NCBI GenBank assembly: GCA_027946555.1
Contig: JAPEVC010000182.1
Coordinates: forward strand, 1 to 64,000
Direction: 5' to 3'
DNA length: 64,000 nucleotides
From: Gnomoniopsis sp. IMI 355080
Lineage: Eukaryota > Ascomycota > Sordariomycetes > Diaporthales > Gnomoniaceae
Shown in pieces: positions 11,302-23,103 of this stretch. The notes under the pieces are model-generated. The model saw nothing but the letters and a program-made list of their open reading frames with translations. It ran no database searches and was not told where the DNA came from. The position numbers and the translations under genes were made by a program. Each line of letters opens with the position of its first letter. Position 1 is the first letter of the stretch.

Positions 11302-12360
11302 TCATAAGCTCTGAGGAACCGGGGCGACCGGCCTTGCAGCGCTGGTGGCGGACGAGGTGGTAGCACCGTGGGTCGAACGAGCTCTCCTGCCCAAGCCCAA
11401 CTTGGCGCCGACTTTCTTCCAGCCATTACTGTGGGCACTGATGGCTTTGTGAATGGATCCTGGTGGCGAAGAAAAGGCCCATTCATGTGTGGGCGGCGTA
11501 GTAGGCGGCGTCATGAGATCCATGGAAGTCGGCGAGTTGGCGGCACTGCTGTCGTCGGGAGCATCCTCTCTTTCACCAGATTCACTGGCTGAGGAGTTGG
11601 ATTGAGTACCAACATCATTCCTGCGGCTCATGTTGATGCTTAAATGGGGCAAGAAGGAGGCTCTTGGGGAGCGACTGGTCTCATTCTTTGTAGAAAAGTC
11701 CTTGGAAGAGCGCGAACGGGACCTGCCATGTCTCATCTCTGCGGGCTTGTCATCGGTAGGAGGGTTGTTTAGTGGTTGCGTATTGAAAGACTCAACAAAA
11801 GGAACCAAGACAGAGTCACTCATGAGCTCGTAGATGATTCTGACCGCTTCTGCGAGTTCGGAGGGGTCAGGAGGTGGGGGGCCACAAGGCAGGCTCAGCA
11901 AATGATCGCGCACACGTCCTGGGAGATTGACTTCGCGCGAGCCGTAAGGCTGGATGTAGGCTTGAATGAGTTTCTGCCATAAGCCACAGACGTGATCACC
12001 ATAGTCGAGGAAGTTGTGCTGAGATTGCAAATAAGCGAGCCTGTAGCGGTCGGCCTCCATGGTGAATTCGAGGGTTTCCAGGCAGTGATTTTGGGAGAGA
12101 TAAGCCATAAAGGCACCCAGGGTATAGGGCTGGGGCGCCGAGTCTGCGAGAATCTCGTGCAAATTGGGCAGGCGAAGACCGAGAGAGGGCGCCAGGCTGA
12201 CGGGACGTGAGGCAGACATGGCGTTTGACCGAGACTGCCTGTCCGAAGGTTGTTGGCGGGGTGGCTCCGTCGGGGACTCCCTGGGCGAGGGGCTCGGGCT
12301 GGGACTCGGGCTGGGGGTCAAGTAGGCGGGATGATAGCTTCGTATCTTCGACTTGGTCAT
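11302..12360 (-). CDS. RGS-domain regulator of G-protein signalling
   Basis: Minus-strand frame of 352 residues starting at ATG 12360. After a low-complexity N-terminus with Ser-Pro repeats (residues 16-26), the segment from about residue 65 to 210 reads as an RGS fold: N-L-H-E-I-L-A-D, Y-T-L-G-A-F-M-A-Y-L, then C-L-E-T-L-E-F-T-M-E-A and later the V-P-F-V-E-S-F block. RGS proteins speed GTP hydrolysis on G-alpha subunits and so dampen heterotrimeric G-protein signals that control conidiation, mating and nutrient sensing in fungi. The C-terminal part is Ser/Arg- and Thr/Pro-rich. It most resembles the small soluble RGS group (RgsB-like) rather than FlbA, which carries DEP domains; that assignment is from memory of the family. 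The frame continues beyond the stop (see the 10435-11292 entry). Confidence 0.8.
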   Translation of the reverse strand: MTKSKIRSYHPAYLTPSPSPSPSPSPRESPTEPPRQQPSDRQSRSNAMSASRPVSLAPSLGLRLPNLHEILADSAPQPYTLGAFMAYLSQNHCLETLEFTMEADRYRLAYLQSQHNFLDYGDHVCGLWQKLIQAYIQPYGSREVNLPGRVRDHLLSLPCGPPPPDPSELAEAVRIIYELMSDSVLVPFVESFNTQPLNNPPTDDKPAEMRHGRSRSRSSKDFSTKNETSRSPRASFLPHLSINMSRRNDVGTQSNSSASESGEREDAPDDSSAANSPTSMDLMTPPTTPPTHEWAFSSPPGSIHKAISAHSNGWKKVGAKLGLGRRARSTHGATTSSATSAARPVAPVPQSL

Positions 12361-12847
12361 GTCTCCGCGGGGGTTGAAGAGACGCGTAGGAGGGAGGGGA
12401 AGCGGGCTGGCAGCGCCAGGAGGTGAGTCTCAGGTCAAGGCCAGTAGAGTCATTCGGCGTGAAGGGCGACCAAGAGAGGAGAAGGCAAAGGGGGGAGAAA
12501 GGGAGAGAGAGAGAGAGAGAGGATGGCTGAAATGTGGCTTCGCTTGGTGCTCAAGACAGACAAAGAAAGCGAAGAGACACGGTACGTCTGGTGTTGTGAG
12601 AGTGACGAGTGGTGAGCGGTGAGTAGTGGCTTTGGTGGTGCGATGCAGCTACACCCACACAACCTGAGAGTGAAAGGTATTGCACGCAAGTGCCGAGAGC
12701 CAACCAGAAGAAGAGCCAGGCGCGAGACTGCTGAGGAGCAGCGGGAACAGGAAGATTGCGATGCAGGCCGGGCCAGGCCAAGCCAGGTGAGGCGAGGTAA
12801 GGCAACGCGGACCAATGCGAGATTGTTCTATATCGGTCGGTGGGAGC
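12361..12847. other. Upstream region of the RGS gene
   Basis: Probable promoter and 5' UTR of the minus-strand RGS gene. It has a GA-rich tract with an uninterrupted (GA)n run around 12504-12522, which reads as a CT-rich leader on the coding strand. No gene is supported. Confidence 0.5.
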
Positions 12848-12938
12848 CGCAGACGCAGTCGCAGTCGTAGTCGCAGTCGCAGTCGCAGTCGCAGTCGCAG
12901 TCGCAGTCGTAGTCGCAGTCGCAGTCGCAGTCGAGTCG
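12848..12938. repeat. Hexanucleotide tandem repeat (CGCAGT)n
   Basis: About fourteen tandem hexamers of CGCAGT, with two units changed to CGTAGT, lie roughly 490 bp upstream of the RGS start. On the minus strand it reads as alternating Leu-Arg codons in one frame and Thr-Ala-type codons in another, so nearby long open frames are produced by the repeat and are not evidence of genes. Confidence 0.9.
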
Positions 12939-15900
12939 AGGACCTTCGTTGGGGTCTGAAATGAGTCGGTCGATGAATCCAGTTGGAGGGTGGAAAGACG
13001 TTGTTGTGTTGTGTTGGAAAATGGAGGATGATGGAGATTGAAAGGACGAGTGAGGGATAATGGCTCAAAGGCAGGGCAGGAGACAGACAACCAGGTAAAG
13101 TGAAAGGCGTCAAGGAGGGTATGGGTCGGGACGGAGCAGCCGCTGTCTTCAGTGAGACAAGACAGAGTTCACAACGTTCCGTGAAGAAGAATGGAAGCGA
13201 AGTGAAGGAAGCGAGGGCGGTACGGGACGGGGGTTCGGAGCAGAAAGACGGCATAGGGCAGGGCAATAGGGCATTCGTTGGAAGGCGATGACAGGAAGAG
13301 AAGGCTTCTGGAATGCATCGAAGAGTCTGCATCTGTTCTGGCGCGCAGGGGGGCCCCTGTCGTACCGGGGGTTTAGGGGGTCACACAGTCACATCAACCG
13401 TCACAGTCTACCAGCATCTACCAGTAGAGTAACCCTCCAGTCCCCACTAGGGTAGTACTGCTAAGTATCTGTTGCAGGGGCTCCAGGGCCGGGCAGAAGG
13501 GCATGGCGAGACAGGGGCAGGATTACTGGGTCCACACACCTCAGCCTGGAATGCTGCAGGAGCCCAGGAGCCAAGCCAATGCGGACTTCATTCCGCCACA
13601 ATGACAGCCTTGCCCTACAGCGTTTAGCGCATCCCCTTTTTTAAATTTTTCTTTTTTCTTTTTTTTTTTTGCTTTTTGTCCTCTTTCCCATTGCGCTCTC
13701 CCCTGTTTGATTTTCTCTTTGCTTCTGGGCCTTTGTCCCCAACTGCGGGGAGTGGGGGATGGCTGCGGGATGATGGGCTTGTTACATAGCACGATGAACA
13801 ATGGCTTGCTCGGGCTGGCAGCATGGCATGGATGGGCTGGGCTGGGCGGACCGGGCTCCCAACAAGAAGTGGTCGAGTGGGTGAAGCCAGGTGGGTTTCA
13901 AGTCGAAAAAATAAAAGATCCTAGTGGCCACGACGGCCTACCGGCCTACCCAACAGTCCCAACCACCCGGCTAGGCCTCACCTTTGTGGATGTGGCTGTC
14001 CAAAGGGTGGACCACTCGCCCACCGCCCAATCGCCCCTTGCGTGGGCCGCTGTTGTGTGAGCAAAGACAGAGAGCGAGCGAGAGAGAGAGAGAGAGAGCT
14101 CTCATAGTATTGACATTGTTAGCGCTTGATATTGTTTGTCTGTCGCGCCGTCCGGCTGTCTTGGATCTATCTATCTACACATTGTCGTACTATACTGTAT
14201 GTAGCCACAAGCTGCAGTATGGTTGTGCACTACCAATCGCGGAATCAGCGGGACGAGATAGCAGCTGAGACAGGCCTGATGTCACTCGCTCTCCTCTGAT
14301 GGTATGATGCAACTGGACGTTCCCGTCTACCTGCAAACGGAATGCAAGAAAAGGTGTTGATGTTTCCGCACTGCTCCATCACACGTTCGATTTCTTCCAT
14401 GTGTTCTAGCTTGGCTGCCTGGTTCTGACTGGTCAACTCTGCTCTACCAAGGCTTCCAGGGTGCAACTGGGTGCCGCTGGGTAGTCCCCTGTTCTGTCCG
14501 AGAATCGCCACCCACTAATGTGAGTCTCGGTCCCTGCACCTTGTCGTCATTCTTTTCGCCCTGCCACACAGCACACCACCCTGACCACCACCACAACGGC
14601 ACCAATGAGTATCCTCTTCCCTTCTCCGCCGTCTCATCATACTGCGTCTGGGTCTCATGTTGCTCACTTCGGTAATCCACACTGACACTGAAATGGTGAC
14701 TACTCAGGCTACTCTAATACACAGTACACGTCTAGTACATAGGATATGATAGGTAGATTCTACATAGTGCTCTGTTTGGAGTCAGATTTGGTCTACAATA
14801 TCATTCATGGATCACACAGATCCATAGCAGTGTACGCAGTGCTGGCAATGTGCAATCCTATTGTGCAGGTTTCGCTCGCGCAAGCCACGTCGGGAAGTCG
14901 GGCCGAGCTGTTCGATCTTGCCAAGATGCTCTCCCAGCGCGCCTACTCAGTACTCCGTACATACATCGTAGTATATCATGTTCTCCTGGTGATGGTAGAT
15001 CATCCCTCCCTAGCATCTCCACAACATCGCCCTCGGCCATCCCGTGCTTATTATTTGACACCAGCTTCGCATGTCACCACCTACAGTAGACTCGACAACA
15101 CCAAGCCGTGTTTCAGGAATCCCAGGCAGAGCTGTTTTGCTGGCCAACTTGTCAACATGCCGTTCCTCATGATGCATATCGTCATTATCGCTCCTCGGGC
15201 CGCTTGGGCTATGGTCCGGACGAGAGAGGTCATTCAAGATTGGCCCCCTTCGCATGGAGAATTCGAACCCCGTGCCTCGGCCCCGATCGACTGTCCAGGA
15301 CCCTCTCCGCCTCTCTGTTCACATAAGATCCTATCCCCAAGAGATCTGCCACTCCCGTCAAAAAGTAAACCTTAATCTCCAAGCCGCGGGCCCTTCATTG
15401 AGCACAGAGCATCGAAGCCAACGGCTCCAGCCCTACGCAGCACACGCACAACACGGGCCCGCCGAGATAGACTTCCCGGACTCACGGAACCGGCGAGCCC
15501 TCAGACGAACTGCTCTGTCCGTGTCATGGTTCTGCAGAGTGCAAAGTCCGGGGTTGCTTGTGGACGCCAAAATAAGAGCCCTGCTGTTCCCAGCCAATCT
15601 CCACTTTCAGCCTTGGCAACTTCGCTCTCTTGCGTCTCATATCTGGACCCAAACAGGGCTGCCCGACTCGACGAGTCGGGCACCAGAAGAGTCCCGCGAG
15701 GCTATGAGCTGACGCTAGCCTTGGCTCGTGGAGCCGCATCTGCCGGCCAGCGACACCAGCCACTCCGCGACGTCTTCCTCCGAGAACTGAGCCTCCGTTG
15801 CAGTCATGCAGTGTGCATAACGCCATCGTCACGGGTTGCTAGGGTCGTCGAGGACCTAGTCAACCACCTTTACATCAGCCTTTACCCTCCGTAATGGCCA

Positions 15901-18113
15901 TTAGGTGCTTAAACCCTTGCGTGGAATTTGACAGTATGAACACAGTCAACACGTGGTTCTATTGCCAGCCAACCTGGATCGGAGAATTTTGCTGCGACCG
16001 GCTACTCCGACGGGCATGTGGGCGCACCACGTACGCACACAGGAGTACGACCGCATGAAAGCCGCGTAAACTTGGTAGGCCCTTTGTAAGTGTTTCTCAT
16101 GGCGACGGAAGAACTCGTCAACCCCAGTCCGCTCGCGCCATCTATTAGCTGCTGACGTTGGCATCAGACGCGCATTGTTGTCAGAAAGATGGCCAAGCAT
16201 GAAGACCCCTGCCATCAATACTCAGGCAAAGGTGTGTGTTTGTGGTGGATGCCGCGCTGCACCCCCGGAGATGGCGCTTCTAGAAGCCTTCCTTTTCCGG
16301 TGTGGCTTTTTCGGGACGACTGGACCATTGCATGCGTGATGCAGCGAGGCGACGCACGGAGGCAGCAGATCTTGCATCCGGTGGCGGGGTTTTGTGCCAA
16401 GTGGCTCTGCGTCCTGTCTGCCTGTTTGACATCTCGACGCTGGGCAACCTTCAACCGCGGGCTGAAATGATTGGGAAGCGTGGGTTTCGTCGAAAACTTC
16501 GCCCAGGGCATAGCCCATCGCTCGGACGAGCAACCTTCGGCGTGTAAACATCCTAGTCTAGCCGAGACTGGATGCTCGTCACAAGTGGTGGAGCTCGGCG
16601 CTTTCTGCTCCTCATCCCAAGTAAGCGTGCCTCCAGTGTCAACAGTAGGTCCTGCTCTTGTTTAGAAGTCAAATTCTCTTGTCTTGCATTTCCGGCCAAG
16701 CAACATACCGCTATTCGACAGTCTGCGTGTACCAATGGCTGCAAATGGCGGTTCTTGGTCTGCGAAGACAACGTCTTCGATGCAGCAGCAGCAACACCTG
16801 TGAAGAGCGTTTTGTTCCACAAGATGCTCACCCTTCCCTGCGTATTCCGACGACAGCGGAGCAAACTTTTGGGCCCAAATCAAAAGCCATGCTCTCGGAT
16901 TGACATCGAGCCTGGTGTCAATGGAATGTTGAACTCGCACGGGTAGGGTGGCGACTCATCAAGATTCGTGTTTGGGGGGACCGAGACAAAAGCAGGATTG
17001 CCAGGTTCGCCACTCATCAGAGCCCCAACCTGGACGTGTCAATCTGAAGGGCAGACGAGAGACATCTTCTGGAAACCAGGGACCATGAAGTGCAAGATCA
17101 ACATTATATGTTGGCAACATGTTTTCGCCGTATTTCCAACGTCAATTTAATCTTGATCATGCATTGACCATACTCATCCCAAACATCCTTCACCAGAAGC
17201 AGAAACTAACGCAGATTGTATTCCATCTTTAGGAATAGCACTAGGGAGTGAGAAAATTACTGAGCATATGACTTTGTCCACCAGCTACTCACTCGAGGGA
17301 TATCGCGAGGTGACTTAGGCGCATGCCACATGACATATGATATACTGCGTACACCCTAAGACACAGAGATATCAGTGGAGCGTCCTAAGGTTGCCTGTTT
17401 CGAATCGGACGCTAGCCGGCTCAGAAAGATCCTTATTAGCTCCTAGACCAAGTCCACCAAATCGGAGCAGTCTGCCGCTGTTGCTACTACAGTCTTGGCA
17501 TTCTGTCGAAGAGCCTATGAGAAGAGCTCCGATATATATTGCGTATCTAGCAAAGACATATTGTGTGCTGTCGACTCCCTTTTCATAGTCCCACATATGT
17601 CACTGAAGATTGCTCCGCCAGATCAGAGGAGTCGCTCAGCCTCTAGCCAATCAAGGTGCCTCAAAATGCAACTCATGCATCCAAAATGCCTGCGTCCCCT
17701 TGGATTGGAAAAGCTTCTGAGAAAGATGAAGTAGAGACTGTCGGAGTTCTCAGTTGCACATACAAAGCATAGCCGGTGACAACATCAAGACAAGAACAAA
17801 AGTATTCATGACTTCAATCTAACCGAGGCAGTCTGTCCGAAATTCTGTAGAGCATGCCAACAGCTACTGGCTCGTAGCCTTTCAGATTGCCCCAACGCCT
17901 ATCCTTCTTTCCTTTTGACCAAAATCGAACACTACCCCCCAGGCCGACCAAATGAGGAACCTGTCCAACTCAAACCACGCCAAAGCCTCAGGCCATGATC
18001 AGAAGACAGAACCCAAGACAAGAAACAAACAACAAACAGAAGAATCGCTGCCCTTCAATGTAACATCACACGAAGCCTTAGATTCCCCTGTCTCACGTCA
18101 GCTACTCGCCTCC
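12939..18113. other. Long gene-poor stretch (about 5.2 kb)
   Basis: No reading frame here has a recognisable domain, and I could not build a convincing splice chain. The longest frame is 209 codons (14746-15375, plus) and looks random. Features seen: a T-rich tract (13637-13677), an interrupted (GA)n run at 14070-14098, and a 7-bp inverted repeat (AGCGTCC 17379-17385 with GGACGCT 17407-17413). It may hold regulatory DNA, noncoding transcripts or decayed elements; I cannot tell which. Confidence 0.5.
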
Positions 18114-21100
18114 TCACAAACCATCTAGTGTAAAATCTCCCTTGAATCCCTCATTAAGCAGGATTGCTGCAACGCGCTGGCGTTGCAGAGCAATCATACC
18201 ATTGTTATAGGCAGACATCGGGTCAATGCCAAGTCCCAAGCAGATGCCATTTGTGATGGTGTGCATTCCGCAATCGTCAGCGTTGTGTTGCTGCGGGGTC
18301 AACATAGACATGGTCTTCCATTCGTCCTCAATGAACGCGCTGCCAAGAAATTGGTGGACAAAGGCCAAGGCTTTGTCTTTCAGATCCTTCTGACCAGCCG
18401 GCTGAAGGGAGTCGAGATGATAGATTTGTCGGTGCTTGGGGCGAAGTACCACAATGGTCCAATGTAATCCGCGGCAAATGGGTATGAAAATCGTCTCGAT
18501 CTCGAGAAAGTTCTCCTTCTTCACGCCCAAGCGGCGCATCATTCGCTCCGTGATGGGTTTGCCTTCGTTGAGACTCTTACCCATAAAGGAGTTGAGCAGC
18601 TGAGACTTCGGTGTCTGAACGCGGGTGTTCTTAATACCCGCTTTCTGATTAATGTAGTTGTTCAGGTGGCTTAGTGTGCCATTCACGATCTCATCGTTTA
18701 GCCATTGGTTCTGCGGCACCACGGTCTCGAAGTCCTTTCGCTGGAGAGGAGTGCCCTCCGGAGTTTTGGCCAGCTCGGCATTGCTACGGGCTCGCAGAGT
18801 GGCTTGCACCTTTTGAGCCCATTCATTTGTGAGCTCGGGAATAAATGGCCGATGGGGCTGGCGCAATTGGCCCGTCTGTGCGATGCGTTCGTCCTCCTCA
18901 CGAAGGCGGTTCAGCTCGGCCAGACGTTCCTCCTTCTCCCGATGCTGACGCTCCTCTTCCGCCTTTCTGCGCTTCTCCTCTTCGATCCTACGCTGCTCCT
19001 CCTCCTTCCTGCGATCCTCTTCGAGCTTGCGCTTGATGGATGCCTGAACTTCTTGTTGCTTTCGAAACTCAGCCTCCTCAATGAGCTGTTGCTGAAGTGC
19101 AATATCTATTTCCTTTTCCTCACTGAGCCTCATCAGCCCAGGTTTGCCAAAAGGGCCATCCTCGTCGAGCAGCTCGTCAACGGTCTTAGACCTTTTCAAA
19201 CTAGGATTTACCTCGCTGAAATGAAATGAAATCGTCAGCAAATACGTGCTACCGGGTTGCTGTCAGGAAAGGCTGGAGGAGAATACTCGAGGACGGGACG
19301 ACGTGGAAGGAGATATGAAACTAACGATCGAGGAGCAGTTACACGCCAGATTGACTTGCCCCAGGCGCTTTGAGGCACAGTCGTCTGTGGAACCATGCGC
19401 TCCATTGTCTGTGCCTCTTGATTGGTGGACTGCGTGACCTCCGGGGCGTGAACGACGTTGGTGGCCTCCTGGACGATGCCTGCGCTTGGAATAACTTCGG
19501 TGGCCTGTGGGGCATTCTCTGCGCTTTGAATGACGTCTCGACTCTGTGTGACGCCGGTGTGTTGGGCAACGACGCCGGGCTGGATGAGCTCGTCGTTGAC
19601 ATTGTGTAGCACCGAGGTCTGCCTGTCTTCCACAATCTGCAGGGGTTGAACAAGCCTGGTGGTCTGAGTATCTTCGATGGGCTGGGCAACCTCGTCGGGC
19701 TGCATGGTCTCGTTTGGCTGAACAGCCTCGGAGGACTGTATTGGGTCAATCAAGGTCGCGCGAGGGGCGAACCTTGGGAGCATGGGCGTCAGTGGGGCCT
19801 CATGCTTCTGGGACTTTGCCTGGTGGATAGGTACATTAGTCGAGGGAATGTAGAAGGCAATGGGAGAGTCGATGAAGGACGCGCCCCTCTTCTCGGGGGT
19901 CGCCATATTGATGTCGAGTCTTTTGTCGGCATCCTCGATGATCTCAAGCTCACATCTCTTCTCGATTGCCTTCCAATCTGTCGACTTCTTCTTCAAAGCG
20001 CCTTTTCGAGGTTGGGGCTGGCCCCTGCCATCACGAACCAACTCATTCTTCTGCATGGCTCTACGGAGAGGCGTGCGATAGTCGGCTATTGTGACGTCCT
20101 TGCTGGGGCTAGGATGCCACTCATCCCACATTCTGTCAATCTGGTAGTCATTAAAGTTGATAGTCTCGAACAGCAGGTTTTCCATCTCGTTCTCAGGGTA
20201 TCTCCCAGGCATATGCAGCTGGTCTTTGCCGGGCCAGTCTATATAGCTGGGGGGCAGCTGGTCCTTACGGATGGCGTCAAGATCGGCCATCATCCCGGCA
20301 AATGTGTGGACGGGGAAGGTCTGGTTGAAGCAGTTGCGCTCTGTGAGAATAAACTGAACGGTCTTTATGCAATTCAGCACCTTGAGACGCTCATAGTGTG
20401 CGAGGGTACCGTGCTCTTCATATGGAATTTCAATGGGCCCAGTGGGCTTGATGTGGAGCATCTTGTAGGAAGGGATGCGGCCACCGTTGTAGTAGGTGTG
20501 GTGATGTACCGAAAAGAGGTCATTGAGCTTCGAAAGCAGATCGAAGCCGCTCTGTCGAAAAGTCTCGGTATCGTTCTTCTCGAAGAAGGTAATCATGTGG
20601 TTGTGAAGGAGCACGCTGAGGCCGGGTTGCCGGCCATGTTGCTCCAGCAGGCTCTTGGCGGATTCCGGCAGCGCGTCCATTTCCAGAATATGGTGGATGT
20701 CGGGAAAATAGACATAGTCGCTGTTCTTCATGCCTCGGACGATGCTTTCCATGAAGTCGCGGGCACGCTGGTGGTCCCTGGCTCCCAGGTGCTTCAGGGG
20801 ATCGGTGGACCAGTCAAACTCCTTGGCGGGGAGTTGCTTGAGCAGTTGCACGGGAAGAGTGTTTGTGAGGCGGGCCAGGGTGGTCTTCTTCCTGCGAGCG
20901 ATCGGTAGCCTCTTGAAGCGTTTGATGACGAGGCCATCATCGGTGGAATGCCTGGTCTCAATATAGGCTTGAGCGGCCTTGGCGAAGGGTCTAGAGATGG
21001 CAAAGTCGGCTGCACGCTTGATGCCGTGCTTGAGGCCGTCGGCAGCCACGACCAAGGCAGGCTCGACCATGGGGCCCACGCGGTGGTTGTAGAATTGGCT

Positions 21101-21283
21101 TGCTTGTCGAATGCGCGTGGAGATGAGGCGGGGCGCGTCGGTCATGACCACGTCTCTGTCAAAGTCGGATTTCAAGCAGCCAGAGAAGTCACTGGGCAGG
21201 CCAAGAGAGCCCGCGTGGGGACGTGTAAGGCTAGAACTACCGTGGGGCACGCCCGTTGGCACCAGATACTGTCGGTGCTCCAT
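18114..21283 (-). CDS. ULP1: SUMO-specific cysteine protease (Ulp1, peptidase C48)
   Basis: Exon 1 21283-19287 and exon 2 19215-18114 joined by a 71-nt intron (GTATTC..TTTCAG, TGCTGAC branch) give about 1032 residues. Ulp1 matures the SUMO precursor and removes SUMO from proteins, usually at nuclear pores. The C-terminal 200 residues hold the C48 catalytic set: His near 917 in G-L-H-W-T-I-V-V-L, Asp near 934 in Y-H-L-D-S, and Cys near 981 in N-A-D-D-C-G-M-H-T. Just upstream is a long charged coiled coil rich in E/K/R. The large N-terminal half (exon 1) is low in motifs and contains Thr/Val/Gln-rich repeats; in the family this part directs localisation. It is longer than yeast Ulp1 (621 residues). 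The stop of exon 1's frame lies in the intron, which supports the join. Confidence 0.93.
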
Positions 21284-23103
21284 GATTAGAAGCTGTCATG
21301 GAACGCGATGGCAAGTGTGTGTGTGACGACGCGTGTTGAACAGAGGTGAGAAGGTGCGATGCGTGATGAGGGGTGGCCGTTTGAACAGTGCAAGGGGCAT
21401 TCAAAGGACGACGATGGCGAAGATTATGCAAGCAGCTGCCAACGAGGCGAAGATGCTTGGGTGGAGGTGACTTTGAAAAGTGATGGTGTATGCAGGCAAG
21501 AAAGAGGGGGCAGGTGGGCTTGGGAAGATGGAGGGGAAGTTGTGTCTTTGTTGACTTAAACCCCACAGAGCAGGCCATCTCAGCAGGTAGGTGCACACAA
21601 CTTAGCGCGACGAGGCCCAACCAAGTTCAGCAACTTCGCCTGCAAGGGCCGCCTATACATCCAGGGGCTTCCCATAGGTATTGAGCGGGCTGAACGTCGG
21701 CACCAACGCGCAGGCCAGGTACTGATGATCCGTGCATCGGGACAGTGTGCCTAAACCACTACCAAGCATCCAGTAACGGCTCAGGGAGGCCATTGCCCAA
21801 CCGTATCAACGCCCTCGACAGACACCTGCACAACGCAGAGCGATAGACATACCTTGAGTTGGTCCTTGCCCTTCGCCCTCCAGCCAAAGCCAGACGACAA
21901 AGTGAGCCTTCGCACACACACCTTCACCAGCACCACCAAAAAGAGGACAAGACACACACTCGACCAGTCAAGACTCTCAACGCGCAGGACCGAAAGTCGA
22001 CTCTCCTGCAATAGAGTTAGTTTTTTTTTCTGTCGAATTCCTAGCCAACACAAATGGATCACGCACCATTCATATTCCAATTCTAACCCACGACTCCGCC
22101 AGCATCGCAGGTGCTTTCACCAATAGAGCCTTCCAGACCAGACGCAGCTTAAGACTAGCCCGGCACTGTCGCCTTTACACGCCGGCGATAAGCTGCCTAA
22201 ATGTACTCGTTGTCTAGCCCTGGGCTTCTGGAAGCCTCATAGTCAGATATTTGACAGATTCAGACGCCGTGCGAATGTGCAGCAGGGGTGGGTGTGGTTG
22301 ATGAGGTCCTCAGATAGAGCCTGTTTGGAGCGCGAGAGTTGGATGTCGTCGATTCCAAGGATTTTCCGGTCCCGGACGCTGTTATCCACCCTGCCGGAAC
22401 CAGGTGCTGCGGTCTTATTGGTCTTTCTCGCACTCCTTCCTTGTCTTGGCGTCTTCCAACCTTCCCCACTACATAGTAGACTGAGGCCGTTAAGTCCGGC
22501 GTCTAGATACTACTATTCCCGGTGCAATGCGCCACTCAGCGCCACGTGGTTGAGCAGTTGAATCGTGCAGGACTGACCAAAAAAAAAAGGCAAAAGAGAA
22601 GACGGACACCAAGAAGAAAGAAGTGGGATCGGTCGTTCGTTTACATACTCTTGGCGTCTGCATGTTCCATGAAGAGTAGCAAGAATGTTTGCTGAGAGCA
22701 TTGGAAGAAGGGGGGGGGGGGGATTTAACATGAGGTGCAAATGCAAGTGCTGCAAGTAGCCTAATGTCCTACACTGACTGAATACGAAATTAATTTGTGC
22801 TACCTGCTTCGTTGGAACCTTCAAGTTAGATTCTTTTACAGCGTTCAAGAAACCCAGGGGGGAAAAAGGTCAAAAGAGACAAGCTGGAATCCACATAGGC
22901 CACCAATGTAGTTTTTCGTCATCAAAAGCCTTTCATTATCAAAGTCAACTTCCATTCCCAGGCTGCAGTGCATAGTTGGTCCTTTGCTACACCAGACTAG
23001 ATCTATAATGACTAACTTGATTTACACACAAAGACACGTTGTGGGACATCTCAACCACTCTCTTTGTGAACTGCATTTCAAACCAGTGCCCGTACGTTCC
23101 ATC
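21284..23103. other. Intergenic between ULP1 start and monooxygenase end
   Basis: Promoter side of ULP1 on the left and 3' side of the FAD monooxygenase on the right. Only short frames. It contains a 13-nt G run (22710-22722) and a near-palindrome CTACATAGTAG (22469-22479). No gene supported. Confidence 0.55.

Noticed and set aside
12551..13332. Minus-strand frames of 179 and 227 codons
   Set aside because: Their length comes from the CGCAGT hexamer repeat (Leu-Arg or Thr-Ala runs); no other motif or start context supports them.
13360..13382. Telomere-like TTTAGGGGG string
   Set aside because: A single copy without tandem TTAGGG units; not a telomere or interstitial array.
15240..15310. tRNA-like signal on the minus strand (GGGGTTCGAATTC)
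   Set aside because: A T-loop-like string is present but there is no acceptor stem, D-arm or A box upstream, and the 5-bp T stem does not pair well.
14746..15375. 209-codon plus-strand frame
   Set aside because: No domain, no codon pattern like the neighbours and no splice partner; treated as chance.
17379..17413. Hairpin AGCGTCC / GGACGCT enclosing TTTCGAATC
   Set aside because: Looks like a tRNA acceptor and T-loop at first, but only about 21 nt lie between the arms, too short for a tRNA; kept only as a minor inverted repeat.
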